A stretch of 64,000 bases of DNA from an uncultured Bacteroidales bacterium (GTDB lineage: Bacteria; Bacteroidota; Bacteroidia; Bacteroidales; F082), in assembly GCA_905236635.1 (NCBI GenBank), contig CAJOCJ010000003.1, forward strand, positions 1 through 64,000, given 5' to 3'. The notes under the pieces were generated by a model, which did no database searches, was not told where the DNA came from, and was given only the letters and a program-made list of their open reading frames with translations. Below are positions 34,991-43,882 of the stretch, in pieces. Numbering within the stretch: the stretch's first letter is position 1; every line of letters begins with the position of its first letter. Made by a program: the position numbers and the translations under genes.

Positions 34991-37243
34991 TTATTTTTCT
35001 AATAGTGTTAATGAATAGTCTTTTAAGTCTGAATTATTGAGAACCAATATTCTTGTTATTTTGTCATTGCTGATGTCCGATGGGTTGACAAACAAATGTG
35101 TCGGTATCATACCTGCCTTCAAACACTGTGCCGCCACATAAATTCCCATACCCGATGATGTAAAGCTTTCGCCGAATAAGTGCTTGTATTTCAATAGCTT
35201 GGCATCTCCGAATAATTCTCTACATTCTTCGATATATGCCATATCACTTTCATGGTTTCCGCTGATTCCCGTCAACACATAGTCGATTTCCGATATTTTT
35301 TTATTTATTTTTGTAAAAAATGTGCTGACGTTCTGCTTCAAGCTTGCGTTGCTTTGCTGATGCAACATCGTGAATCCCAATAGCTTACAAAGCTTTCTTT
35401 CCGGCCTGCTTCCTAATACCACCGATACTGCTGCTTCTCCGCACATCTCGTCGTCCCGACCCATCACTCCACCTTTTTTAAGGATGTTGTAAAACGTCGG
35501 AGTCAGCTCATCGTGACCGCCAACAAGGGCTGAGTCTATCTTGCCGAGTCGCATCTGCAGCACCGCATCCTGCAAGGCGCTGTCGAAAGATATGCCTTTG
35601 TGCGCGTAGGTCACATTATAGCCGTGGTTCTTCGTCTGGATGGCCACCAACGAGCTGATGGTGTTGTGTGTCGACTGCATGAAATACGTTGGGCTCAACA
35701 TCTGTTCGCCTTCTTTAGATAGCGCGTCGAGGAAGATCTCAGTGTTCTCAATACATCCGTATCCTGTTCCGGTGATTATCGCATCTACCGACGACAGCCC
35801 TGATGCGCTTATTGCTTCTTTCGACGTGGCGATGGCACGTTTCAGTATCTTTCCCATACGCCTTGCCTCGATAGGTGAGACGTAATCCTTGAAACTCGGG
35901 TCGATGGAACGGTTGAAAGGCTCTTGATATTCAATTGGTTGCGTCATCCAGTCCTCGCTGAGAGGCTGTTGCACGGATATCTGCTTGGCGGAAAGGACGT
36001 AAATAGGCCTTTGTTCAGGTGATTGTTGGTCAAGCCAGCAATGACGGTCAGAACCTGCGCGTGAAATAAGCATCGACGAGTCGTTGCCTCCAAAGCCGAA
36101 GGCGTTGCACAAGACGTGCTTCAACTCCTTCTTGACTATCTGATGCACTGGCACTATGCCGTCGTCCATGGGCTGTGACCAATTCAGATTTGCCGGCAGG
36201 AACCCGTGTTGCAATGCGAGGATGCAGAACACTGCCTCGATAGAACCTGACGCGCTGGTGGTGTGTCCGGTGAATGGCTTCGTCGACGACATCGGAGGCA
36301 CTTCCTCTCCGAAAAGCCTCTTCACCGCTTGGCTCTCGCTCAAATCGTTGTTGGGCGTGCCTGTCCCATGTGCGTTGATATAGTCTATCGCTTCTTTCTG
36401 AATGCCAGCAAGCTCTAACGCCTCTTTCATCGCCCGGAAGGCTCCCTCGCCGTCGGGTGACGACGCCGTCTGATGGAAGGCATCGCAGGCGTTGCCGTAA
36501 CCTGAGAGTATCGCCTGGGCCTTCACCCCGCGCCGTTTTGCGCTTTCTTCGGTCTCAAGGACGAGATAAGCAGCGCCTTCGCCGAGGTTCAAGCCGGCAC
36601 GTGTGGCATCAAATGGCCTGCAGGGCTTGGTGTCGAGGATCATCAACGAGTTGAAGCCGTTGAGGTGGAACTTGGTGATGCATTCACTGCCTCCGACTAC
36701 CACGATGTCGGCCTCGCCACAACGTAACATGTTGGCGCCCAAGATGATAGCGTTGGCTGCCGATGAGCATGCCGTCGATAACGTGGTGATGAAAGCGAAC
36801 TTCCCAAAGTGCTCGGCGGTCATCTCGGAGCAGTTGCCACAGTCGTGAACGGCGATGTATTCCTTGTGCTTGTCGTTGTTGACATAGTCGAGATAAAACT
36901 GCTCGCTCATGTCCATGCCGCCGACCGTCGTACCCGAGATGAAACCGATGTTTGGTATCATCTCCGATGTGATTTCCGCTTCTTTCAGAGCCTCGTCAAG
37001 GGCTATCATCCCCATCAGGGCAGTGCGTGTGGTGATGGCGTCGTCGCTGATATTCAGCAACTTACGCATCTCCTCGTCGTTCATCTTGACCTCGCCAACA
37101 GGAAACTCCTTGTGTTCGGTCTTGAGATAAGCAAGCTCGCCAACGCCAGAGCGGTTGTGCAGCAAGGCATCCAATGTCTCCGCCTTGTTGTTGCCAATCG
37201 CCGAGATGACGCCACAACCCGTTATCAGAATGGGACCCGTCAT
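34991..37243 (-). CDS. Ketosynthase fused to a chain-length-factor-like domain
   Basis: A 750-residue double thiolase-fold protein. Residues 1-400 are a complete FabF-type ketosynthase with Cys159 (STACSSA), His292 (AHGTGTPNND) and His326 (FTGHTTSASG). Residues about 410-750 are a second KS-like unit that lacks the active cysteine: the equivalent region reads YAHKGISFDSALQDA, and the STHNTISS block belongs to the Ketoacyl-synt_2/chain-length-factor group. Aryl-polyene systems use a KS with a CLF-like partner to set chain length; here both are fused. The gene is two bases from the ACP gene start codon's neighbour and one base before the SMR-like gene, so it is in the main operon. Confidence 0.87.
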   Translation of the reverse strand: MTGPILITGCGVISAIGNNKAETLDALLHNRSGVGELAYLKTEHKEFPVGEVKMNDEEMRKLLNISDDAITTRTALMGMIALDEALKEAEITSEMIPNIGFISGTTVGGMDMSEQFYLDYVNNDKHKEYIAVHDCGNCSEMTAEHFGKFAFITTLSTACSSAANAIILGANMLRCGEADIVVVGGSECITKFHLNGFNSLMILDTKPCRPFDATRAGLNLGEGAAYLVLETEESAKRRGVKAQAILSGYGNACDAFHQTASSPDGEGAFRAMKEALELAGIQKEAIDYINAHGTGTPNNDLSESQAVKRLFGEEVPPMSSTKPFTGHTTSASGSIEAVFCILALQHGFLPANLNWSQPMDDGIVPVHQIVKKELKHVLCNAFGFGGNDSSMLISRAGSDRHCWLDQQSPEQRPIYVLSAKQISVQQPLSEDWMTQPIEYQEPFNRSIDPSFKDYVSPIEARRMGKILKRAIATSKEAISASGLSSVDAIITGTGYGCIENTEIFLDALSKEGEQMLSPTYFMQSTHNTISSLVAIQTKNHGYNVTYAHKGISFDSALQDAVLQMRLGKIDSALVGGHDELTPTFYNILKKGGVMGRDDEMCGEAAVSVVLGSRPERKLCKLLGFTMLHQQSNASLKQNVSTFFTKINKKISEIDYVLTGISGNHESDMAYIEECRELFGDAKLLKYKHLFGESFTSSGMGIYVAAQCLKAGMIPTHLFVNPSDISNDKITRILVLNNSDLKDYSLTLLEK

Positions 37244-37501
37244 TTATTTCTTTCTGTTCTTTGCAATGAAATCAGCCATTACCGCTACTGACCTGAAGAT
37301 CTCCTTGCCCTGTGTAGGGTCCTGTAGCTTGATGCCGTAGTTCTTCTCCATCATCACGATAAGCTCAAGAGCGTCGATGCTGTCAAGGCCGAGGCCTTCG
37401 CCAAACAATGATGCGTTCTCGTCAATGTCTTCCGGTTTCATGTCTTCGAGGTTCAATGCCTCGATAATCTGCTGTTTCAGCGTGTAAATCAATTCGTCCA
37501 T
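37244..37501 (-). CDS. Acyl carrier protein (second of two)
   Basis: 85-residue acidic carrier protein with GLGLDSIDALELI; Ser41 takes the phosphopantetheine arm. It would carry the growing aryl-polyene chain. It abuts the KS-CLF gene directly (no gap). The two ACPs of the cluster differ in helix II (DSIDALELIV here, DSLDFVDIVV in the other), which suggests division of labour, for example starter loading and extension. No phosphopantetheinyl transferase gene is in the window. Confidence 0.9.
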   Translation of the reverse strand: MDELIYTLKQQIIEALNLEDMKPEDIDENASLFGEGLGLDSIDALELIVMMEKNYGIKLQDPTQGKEIFRSVAVMADFIAKNRKK

Positions 37502-37521
37502 AACTATTATTTAAAATTTAA

Positions 37522-38073
37522 CTATTTTTCCATTAAAAAAATGTTTGCTTCAAAATGTTCCTCGTCACTACAGTCAACCCATCCGCCAATGATGCTTTTC
37601 GTGATGGGGTCTTGGAATGCGTTTTCGAGGTTTCTCATTATAATTTTTTCATCAAAACTGTCAATCACCATGAATGATGTCTCTCCGAAATACTTGTTCC
37701 TTATGGCGATTTCACCTGTCACTATGTTTGGCAGGGTATATACAAATATCGCCGGGCTAGGGAAGAAGTTCTCTGGGTCTTGAATGGTCGCCTGATATGC
37801 CGTGTCGTCTTGCAACGAGGCATTTCTGTTGAAGAAAATGACAGCTCTGTCTTCGCGAGGATCAAAACTCCTGTCACCTTCAGCATTTAAAAGCAGTTCC
37901 GAAGCGATGAATCCAACTTTGCTCAAGGTGTCCATCTTGAAAAACTTCGGATAGTCGCCCACATGCTCGCGATAAAGGTCGGTGAGCATTGCCGAACCGC
38001 AGCTCTTGATTGTCAATGCTTTACCATCGACTTTTACCTCGTTAGGCGATATGTAGACCTGATGTCTTATCAT
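37522..38073 (-). CDS. Ketosynthase-like half protein without active cysteine
   Basis: 183 residues from the ATG at 38073 (MIRHQVYIS), which overlaps the stop of the upstream KS by four bases; the track's longer start is inside the KS gene. The sequence looks like the N-terminal half of a thiolase fold (SPAIFVYTLPNIVTGEIAIRNKYFGETSF matches KS blocks only in part and is quoted in pieces: FVYTLPNIV, GEIAIRNKYFGE). The spot where KS enzymes have the nucleophilic cysteine carries none. Homologues in Bacteroidetes are often just labelled 3-oxoacyl-ACP synthase. It probably pairs with one of the full KS proteins as a chain-length or docking subunit. Confidence 0.65.
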   Translation of the reverse strand: MIRHQVYISPNEVKVDGKALTIKSCGSAMLTDLYREHVGDYPKFFKMDTLSKVGFIASELLLNAEGDRSFDPREDRAVIFFNRNASLQDDTAYQATIQDPENFFPSPAIFVYTLPNIVTGEIAIRNKYFGETSFMVIDSFDEKIIMRNLENAFQDPITKSIIGGWVDCSDEEHFEANIFLMEK

Positions 38074-39188
38074 CTGAGACCTCCTTTCGCCATGAGCAGT
38101 GCCGCGTTGCAACCGCCGAATCCCGATAATAGTTTGATGAAAGCATGTTTCTCTGTGCTTCTGTTTTTATTCGTGACATCCAAAGGATGTGTCACTCCCA
38201 ATGTCTCAAAACCTCTGGTAGCCAATATGTTATTGTCATCTACGGCCTGCATCGACATGATGGTCTCAAGTACGCCCGCCGCACCCATGGTGTGACCGTA
38301 ATAACCTTTCAGCGAATTTACTGGAACGCCCGACAGTCCTGCTCTTTCGATGGCTATCGACTCCATCTCGTCGTTGTATGGCGTCGCCGTCCCGTGTGCG
38401 TTGACGAACGCCAACTTCGAAGGCTCTAAGTCGCCTAAAACAGCCATCAAGGCCCTGTAGCTGCCCTCGCCTGTGCGCGACGGCCCGCTGATGTGGTTGG
38501 CGTCGTTTCTGATAGCGCCACGGTATGCAACCCATTCATTATCACCCACTTTATCTTTCTTGGTGTAGATAATGGTCGCAGCAGCATCGCCGAGATTCAA
38601 ACCGCATCTGTTGGCATCGAAAGGCTTGCATTCGTCAGGTGACAATGCCTTAAACGACTGGAAGCCCGACACTATGAACGCTGACTGCACATCGCATCCT
38701 ACGGTCACGACATAGTCAAAATTGCCGGCTTCAAGTTCGCGCATCGCCATGATCTGAGCGCAAACGCCTGATATACAGGCATTTGATACCACCAACGGAG
38801 TGTTGGGATTATGAAAATACTCCGTCATCTGCATCGCCGCCATGCCCAGTCGCACACGTTCTTTAGGAAATCCCGTCTCGCGTTTGTCAAGTAGGAACAC
38901 GTTGCCTTTGGTTGTCGAAAGGATGAACAAAACCCTGTCGGAAGCCGCGTCGATATTGGCGTCGCTGATGGCTTTCTGTGCCGATTCAATAATCATCTTC
39001 TCGAAGATGGTGTATCTTCCGTTTTTGTCGTCGTCTCTATTCATCAGCGACGCCACGAAAGGCTCAGGTAGGCCCCACAATCCGTCGTATCTGCGTAATG
39101 CCGACTTGCCCGACTTCACCGCCGCGTAGTTTTCCGCCGAGGTGCTGCCGAGAGGCGAGATGATGTTATGTGACACGCAGACTATCAT
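38070..39188 (-). CDS. FabF-like beta-ketoacyl synthase
   Basis: Condensing enzyme of 372 residues. The nucleophile is Cys138 in SNACISG, with His265 in NAHGTATPYND and His299 in YYGHTMGAAG, so it is catalytically complete. It is about 40 residues shorter than housekeeping FabF, mainly in the N-terminal cap. It would extend the polyene chain with malonyl-ACP or do the first condensation on the aryl starter. It is coupled to the KS-like half protein by ATGA overlap and sits two bases after the dehydratase gene. Confidence 0.88.
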   Translation of the reverse strand: MIVCVSHNIISPLGSTSAENYAAVKSGKSALRRYDGLWGLPEPFVASLMNRDDDKNGRYTIFEKMIIESAQKAISDANIDAASDRVLFILSTTKGNVFLLDKRETGFPKERVRLGMAAMQMTEYFHNPNTPLVVSNACISGVCAQIMAMRELEAGNFDYVVTVGCDVQSAFIVSGFQSFKALSPDECKPFDANRCGLNLGDAAATIIYTKKDKVGDNEWVAYRGAIRNDANHISGPSRTGEGSYRALMAVLGDLEPSKLAFVNAHGTATPYNDEMESIAIERAGLSGVPVNSLKGYYGHTMGAAGVLETIMSMQAVDDNNILATRGFETLGVTHPLDVTNKNRSTEKHAFIKLLSGFGGCNAALLMAKGGLR

Positions 39189-39190
39189 TC

Positions 39191-39628
39191 CTAATCCTTT
39201 GATTCTATGTCGGTTAACGCTATCTTCATATTGGCACGGACTATCTCCTCGCCGTTGATTCTTGTCACTGCTTCGACCAGCGTCATCTGCATTACCTCGC
39301 TGATCAGCTCTATCGTGGTCTCGAGTTTTTCGCCCACCTTTGGCGTTCGGGAAATCTCAAGGTTGCTGATAGCACCGATGACGCCGATCTTTACCGTGCT
39401 GCCGGCATTCAAGTTGAGGTAGCCGATTCTCGCTGCGCATGTCTGTGCTATGTTTTCAATCAGTCCTGATGACGTAAGACGCTCGTCTTCAACGAAAATG
39501 TTATCCTCGCGAATGGTCAACTCGGTCACGGCAAACACATCGTCACACGACACCAGCCTGTCGATCATCACGAAAGGCGGGCGTTGCGGCAACAGCTCGT
39601 TTAGCGTTATGTCCTCGATTTTTCTCAT
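39191..39628 (-). CDS. ApeP-type hot-dog dehydratase (second of two)
   Basis: 145 residues from the ATG at 39628, which overlaps the acyltransferase stop as ATGA; the track's METMRK start is three codons earlier. LLPQRPPFVMIDRLV is the FabZ/ApeP N-terminal block and SSGLIENIAQTCAARIGY the catalytic helix with its glutamate. The usual HFPG histidine block is replaced by a region without clear His, as in ApeP-type proteins. In aryl-polyene systems two dissimilar dehydratases act together; this and the 33679-34032 protein probably form that pair. Confidence 0.8.
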   Translation of the reverse strand: MRKIEDITLNELLPQRPPFVMIDRLVSCDDVFAVTELTIREDNIFVEDERLTSSGLIENIAQTCAARIGYLNLNAGSTVKIGVIGAISNLEISRTPKVGEKLETTIELISEVMQMTLVEAVTRINGEEIVRANMKIALTDIESKD

Positions 39629-40518
39629 TGTTTCCAAAAATCAAAATAGTTAAACCATTGCGTAGGATATGTTCTCACTATATCTTCGATTCTGTGTGCA
39701 TAATCCTGTGCCAGCTGTCCAATTTGCTCGCGTAGCTTCAGCTGCTTGTCGCATCGTATCTCGTGTACGTAGGCGTGATATGTCCTCATGCCTTCTTTCA
39801 TCACGAAAACTGCAAGCACTGGTGCGTTTTTTTGTGCAGCCAGAGCAAAGGCACCCATGGGGAAATGTGCTTTTTCGCCAAAGAAATCACATTCGACGTA
39901 TTTCTGCGAGCCGTAGACTCTGTCGGCAGGCATACTCACTATCTCGCCGTTATCGATTGCTGCGTTGAGTTCAAAAAGATGGGAGAGGTCTTCCTTTACC
40001 AAAATAAGTTTGGTGTTATTCTGTGACAGCAACCTTTGGCGGTTTTCCATCACCGTCTTGGTCTCTCCAGCATATACTAACGCATTGAATCTCTTTGACT
40101 TGGGCTTTAAAAAATACCCAGCAATCTCATAATTTCCGACATGACTGCTCAACAGAACCAACCCCTCGGATTTATGTTCCATCTCGTCCATTATTTCCTG
40201 ACCTTCAGCGATAAAATGGTATTTCTTGCCAGCATAAACGCCAAAGCGGTCTAATATGACCTGTCCGAAACGGAAATGGTTAATATAAACATTACCGAAT
40301 GATTTCCATACGCCATATCCAAACTTGCGACGAAACAGTCTGTACATGGCTTTGTAGCCTTTTCTGCCGAATAGCATGTAAAAAGGTACTATAAGCGCCA
40401 TGCATCCATATATCAGCCATAGCGGAAAGATATGGAATAAGAATATCAATGAGCGCTGCATCCAAGGAAGACCATCAGTCTTTCCCGACCACTCGTTATG
40501 TTTAACAACGTTGGCCAT
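39625..40518 (-). CDS. LpxL/HtrB-like lysophospholipid acyltransferase
   Basis: Membrane-bound acyltransferase of 297 residues with an N-terminal transmembrane helix (about 25-50). LVLLSSHVGNYEIAGYFL contains the H-x4-E catalytic pair of the LpxL family, and SMPADRVYGSQKYVECDFFG plus PMGAFALAAQKNAPVL form the other family blocks. Lipid A late acyltransferases and aryl-polyene cluster acyltransferases both belong here. The setting (between ACP and dehydratase genes, 2-base and 4-base junctions) supports transfer of the ACP-bound polyene to a lipid acceptor. Confidence 0.87.
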   Translation of the reverse strand: MANVVKHNEWSGKTDGLPWMQRSLIFLFHIFPLWLIYGCMALIVPFYMLFGRKGYKAMYRLFRRKFGYGVWKSFGNVYINHFRFGQVILDRFGVYAGKKYHFIAEGQEIMDEMEHKSEGLVLLSSHVGNYEIAGYFLKPKSKRFNALVYAGETKTVMENRQRLLSQNNTKLILVKEDLSHLFELNAAIDNGEIVSMPADRVYGSQKYVECDFFGEKAHFPMGAFALAAQKNAPVLAVFVMKEGMRTYHAYVHEIRCDKQLKLREQIGQLAQDYAHRIEDIVRTYPTQWFNYFDFWKQ

Positions 40519-40520
40519 CC

Positions 40521-40763
40521 TTAGGCTGTCTTCTTCTCAATATAGTCGCAGAAGTCCTTAAATGTCTTGACGCCAGCCATCTCTTCGGTCTTGATTTTGA
40601 AACCGAATTTGCGCTCGACGATGACCACGATATCAACGAAATCGAGGCTGTCGACGCCGATATCTTCCTTCAGACGTGCATCCGGGGTGATTTTTTCCTC
40701 ATCAAGCTCAAGATCTTCAACCATGAACTCCTTTACTTTTTCTTCAATTTCTTTTCTTTCCAT
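40521..40763 (-). CDS. Acyl carrier protein (first of two)
   Basis: 80-residue carrier protein close to housekeeping AcpP in length. GVDSLDFVDIVV carries the phosphopantetheine serine at 39. It follows the methyltransferase gene after a 53-base spacer, the largest gap in the main unit, which holds only AAACTTTAAACT-type runs and no clear promoter. Partner enzymes are the KS, FabG and dehydratases of the operon. Confidence 0.92.
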   Translation of the reverse strand: MERKEIEEKVKEFMVEDLELDEEKITPDARLKEDIGVDSLDFVDIVVIVERKFGFKIKTEEMAGVKTFKDFCDYIEKKTA

Positions 40764-40816
40764 AATATCTAAAAACTTTAAACTTAAAAACTACTCTAAA
40801 CTCTCAACTTTAAACT

Positions 40817-41914
40817 CTACACTTTCTTACAGACCATGATGCTATGTCCGTGTCCCAGACCGTCGTGAATCGTCTCGACCGCAAGACCTGCTTTTTTCAC
40901 AAGGCGTTCCATGTCATCTGAATGATACATCTTGCTGTTACCATTAGCTAATGCTGTGAAATACAACGACGTCATCGTCAATGCGAAGGCGGCGGCAGGG
41001 TAGTTCTGACGGTCCCAGAATGTCTCCATGATACACAGGCGGCTGTCTTTGTCCATAATCTTTGCCGCTCTCGACACTATGCTTAAAATCTCGTCTTCGC
41101 CAAAGCAATCGAGGAACTGGCTCATCCAGATAACGTCATAGTGTTTGTTGGTCGGAAACTGCTGTTTGTCGTCAAGTAAGTTGATGCCGTAGCCGTCGAT
41201 GCGCTCGAAGCCTTTCTTGCCATTGGTGAATCTCTTCATCATCTCGAGCTGTTGCGGCAGGTCCATGATGGTGACGTTGACATCATCATCAAAATCGACG
41301 CAGCGCAGTGCCCAACGACCAGTGTTTCCGCCTACATCGAGCAATGTCTTCGGCTTGTTTCCAAACACAATCTGCAGAGCTTGGTCGAAGGAGTGGTCGG
41401 AATAGAAGTGGTCGAATCCGAACCAGCTCTTCTGAACCTGTTCCGGCAGTTGTGAGAGGCCTTCGTAAATCGTCGGCCAGCTGCCGAAATGCTCTAAACC
41501 TGAAGGTTTTCCTTCTTTCAGTGCCTCTTCGAGTTTAAACCAACCCTCGTAGTTGACATCGTGGTTGAAGTCGATGTTCACGCGGATGGCAGGGTCGGTG
41601 AGGAGGAAAAAACCTGTCTTCGACATGGCGAATCGGTCGGTGTCTTTGTCTAAGATCACCAAACCGATACACAGCGAGCCTTCCATCAATACCTTGACGG
41701 CATAGTCGGAAAGACCTGTCTTTGCTGCTATCTCTGCCATCGCCATGCCATTCTCGCTGTCGCGAAGCATGTCAAGGATGCCGAATTTTATCATCAGCCT
41801 GCCGACCTGGAAAATGATAGGGCCGAAAGCGATGTAATATGCCATTTCCTGAGCTTCACCTGCTCTCTTGTGTTCTTTGGTATATGCCTTTTCTAGACCT
41901 GGAAACAATTTCAT
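40817..41914 (-). CDS. SAM-dependent methyltransferase (plant-OMT/acetylserotonin-OMT type)
   Basis: 365 residues with the two-domain layout of small-molecule O-methyltransferases: an N-terminal winged-helix dimerisation domain (about 20-110, with LDMLRDSENGMAMAEIAAKTG) and a Rossmann domain with the SAM motif LLDVGGNTGRWAL at 191-203. The later blocks WMSQFLDCFGEDEILSIVSRAA and KDSRLCIMETFWD are characteristic of the family. A methyl group on the aryl head is a known feature of aryl polyenes and flexirubins, so this enzyme probably methylates the ring oxygen or carbon. The substrate is inferred from context only. Confidence 0.87.
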   Translation of the reverse strand: MKLFPGLEKAYTKEHKRAGEAQEMAYYIAFGPIIFQVGRLMIKFGILDMLRDSENGMAMAEIAAKTGLSDYAVKVLMEGSLCIGLVILDKDTDRFAMSKTGFFLLTDPAIRVNIDFNHDVNYEGWFKLEEALKEGKPSGLEHFGSWPTIYEGLSQLPEQVQKSWFGFDHFYSDHSFDQALQIVFGNKPKTLLDVGGNTGRWALRCVDFDDDVNVTIMDLPQQLEMMKRFTNGKKGFERIDGYGINLLDDKQQFPTNKHYDVIWMSQFLDCFGEDEILSIVSRAAKIMDKDSRLCIMETFWDRQNYPAAAFALTMTSLYFTALANGNSKMYHSDDMERLVKKAGLAVETIHDGLGHGHSIMVCKKV

Positions 41915-41916
41915 CT

Positions 41917-43143
41917 TTAATGTATTTTCTTGATTATCAATGCACTATTCGTTCCTCCGAAACCGAATGAGTTGGAAAGGATAGTGTTGAGTTCTTTGTT
42001 TGTTGTCTTGTTGATGATATTCAATCCTTCTGAATATTCGTCAGGATGTTCGAAGTTGATGTTCGGTGCTATGAATTTGCCCTGCATCATGAGGATGCAA
42101 TAGACTATCTCGCTGGCGCCCGCCATCCAGCACTCGTGGCCTGTCATCGATTTCGTTGACGAAATAGGGGTGTGGGTGTCACCGAAGAGCTGTCTCAATG
42201 CCATTGCCTCGAACATGTCGCCTTGTGGTGTCGATGTCGCGTGTGCGTTGACGTAGTCGATGTCAAAGGCATAGACGCCGGCTTCTTTCATGGCGCGTGA
42301 CATGGCTCTGTAACATCCTTCCTGGCTTGGCTGTGAGATGTGGCTCTCGCCGTTTGACGAGAATCCGTAGCCGCAGACCTCAGCCAAGATAGTGGCTCCG
42401 CGAGCTACTGCGTGGTCGTAGTCTTCAAGTACCAACGCTGCCGCACCACCGCTCGGCACGAGACCGTCACGGTCTTTGTCGAATGGACGAGAGGCCTTCG
42501 TCGGGTCGTTGATTCTTGTCGAGAACGCGCTGATGCCGTCGAAGCTGCCCATAGAGAGATAGTTGGTCTCCTGAGCGCCGCCACACAGCACCATATCCTG
42601 TAATCCGTTCTTAATCAGCAGTGCACCCAAACCTATTGAGTGGGAGCCACTTGCACAGGCGGCGCTGATAGTCATGTTGATGCCTTTCAGGTGGAAGATG
42701 GTCGAGAGGTTCATCGTCACGGTGGAGTTCATCGACTGGAAGATAGCAGCCGAGCCTATCAAGGTGGTGTCTTTCTTCTCCAATGCTATCTCATGTGACT
42801 CGATTACGGCCTTGGCGGATGAGTCGTTGCCGAAGAGCACACCGACCTCGTTGTTTTGAAGGTATTCGTCGGTGATTTTTGCCTGCTCGAAAGCCTCCAG
42901 CGTTGCCATGTAAGCATATTCGCCTTCTTCGGCGAGGTACATGCGGAGCTTGCGGTCGAGTTTGCCTTTCAGCTGCGGCTTTTCTACTATGCCTGTCAAT
43001 GGTGAGCGATAGCCGTATTCGATACGCTGTGGGTCGATGCCGATGCCCGACTTGCCTTCACGCAGCGACATGCTGACTTCTTCCTTGTTCTTTCCGAGGC
43101 ATGACCATATTCCCATGCCGGTGATGACCACTCTTCTTGCCAT
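41917..43143 (-). CDS. FabF-like beta-ketoacyl synthase (operon-proximal)
   Basis: 408-residue condensing enzyme of normal FabF length. ISAACASGSHSIG places the nucleophile at Cys163; His301 is in NAHATSTPQGD and His336 in MTGHECWMAGAS. All three catalytic residues are present. It is the third full ketosynthase domain of the cluster, which together with the KS-CLF fusion and the short KS implies separate enzymes for start and elongation. It lies two bases upstream of the methyltransferase gene and ten bases after fabG. Confidence 0.92.
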   Translation of the reverse strand: MARRVVITGMGIWSCLGKNKEEVSMSLREGKSGIGIDPQRIEYGYRSPLTGIVEKPQLKGKLDRKLRMYLAEEGEYAYMATLEAFEQAKITDEYLQNNEVGVLFGNDSSAKAVIESHEIALEKKDTTLIGSAAIFQSMNSTVTMNLSTIFHLKGINMTISAACASGSHSIGLGALLIKNGLQDMVLCGGAQETNYLSMGSFDGISAFSTRINDPTKASRPFDKDRDGLVPSGGAAALVLEDYDHAVARGATILAEVCGYGFSSNGESHISQPSQEGCYRAMSRAMKEAGVYAFDIDYVNAHATSTPQGDMFEAMALRQLFGDTHTPISSTKSMTGHECWMAGASEIVYCILMMQGKFIAPNINFEHPDEYSEGLNIINKTTNKELNTILSNSFGFGGTNSALIIKKIH

Positions 43144-43153
43144 ATATATCTTT

Positions 43154-43882
43154 TTATGTGTATAACCCTCCGTTGATTGAAATAGCCTGTCCTGTTATGT
43201 ACGATGCCTCGTCTGATGCCAGGAACGACACCAGGCTCGCCACTTCTTCAGGTTTTCCGAAGCGTCCCATCGGGATGAGCTTCTTTAACTCGGCCTCGTT
43301 GAGCTCTTTAGTCATATCTGTCGCGATGAATCCTGGTGCTATGGCGTTGACGGTGACTTTACGCGCCGCCACCTCCTGTGCGAGGGCTTTTGTCGCCCCG
43401 ATGAGCGCTGCCTTGGCGGCGGAGTAGTTGGCTTGTCCCGGCAACCCTTTGATTCCTGACAGCGACGCCATATTGATGATACGTCCGTTACGATGCATCA
43501 TCATGTCTTTTAACAGGCGGCGCGTAATATAAAAGAATCCGTTGAGGGTGGTGTCCAAGACCTTGTTCCATTCCTCGTCCTGCATGAATACCATGAGGTT
43601 ATCTTTGCGGATGCCTGCGTTGTTGACCAACACTGAGATGTAGTCGTCGGGATGCGCGGCTTGCCATGCCTCGAGGGCGTGCTCGATGGCCTGTGGGTCC
43701 GACACGTCGAAAGGCATGAGCTCGCCAAAGCCGCCGGCTTCCTGCACCTGCTTAAGGGTGTCTTCAGCGGCCTCCCTGTTCGACTGATAGTTGATGATCA
43801 CCGCAAAGCCGTCTTTGGCGAGCCGCAAGGCTACCGCCTTGCCCAAGCCGCGCGAGGCACCAGTGATGAGAGCGTATTTCAT
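43154..43882 (-). CDS. fabG: 3-ketoacyl-ACP reductase (FabG-type)
   Basis: NADPH-dependent short-chain dehydrogenase of 242 residues. The cofactor motif TGASRGLGKA starts at residue 7, NNAG is at 87-90 and the catalytic set is Ser140, Tyr153 and Lys157 (in QANYSAAKAAL). It reduces the beta-keto group after each condensation in the polyene pathway. As cluster paralogue it corresponds by role to the ketoreductase of aryl-polyene loci. It overlaps the ammonia lyase stop by one base, so it is second in the operon. Confidence 0.93.
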   Translation of the reverse strand: MKYALITGASRGLGKAVALRLAKDGFAVIINYQSNREAAEDTLKQVQEAGGFGELMPFDVSDPQAIEHALEAWQAAHPDDYISVLVNNAGIRKDNLMVFMQDEEWNKVLDTTLNGFFYITRRLLKDMMMHRNGRIINMASLSGIKGLPGQANYSAAKAALIGATKALAQEVAARKVTVNAIAPGFIATDMTKELNEAELKKLIPMGRFGKPEEVASLVSFLASDEASYITGQAISINGGLYT

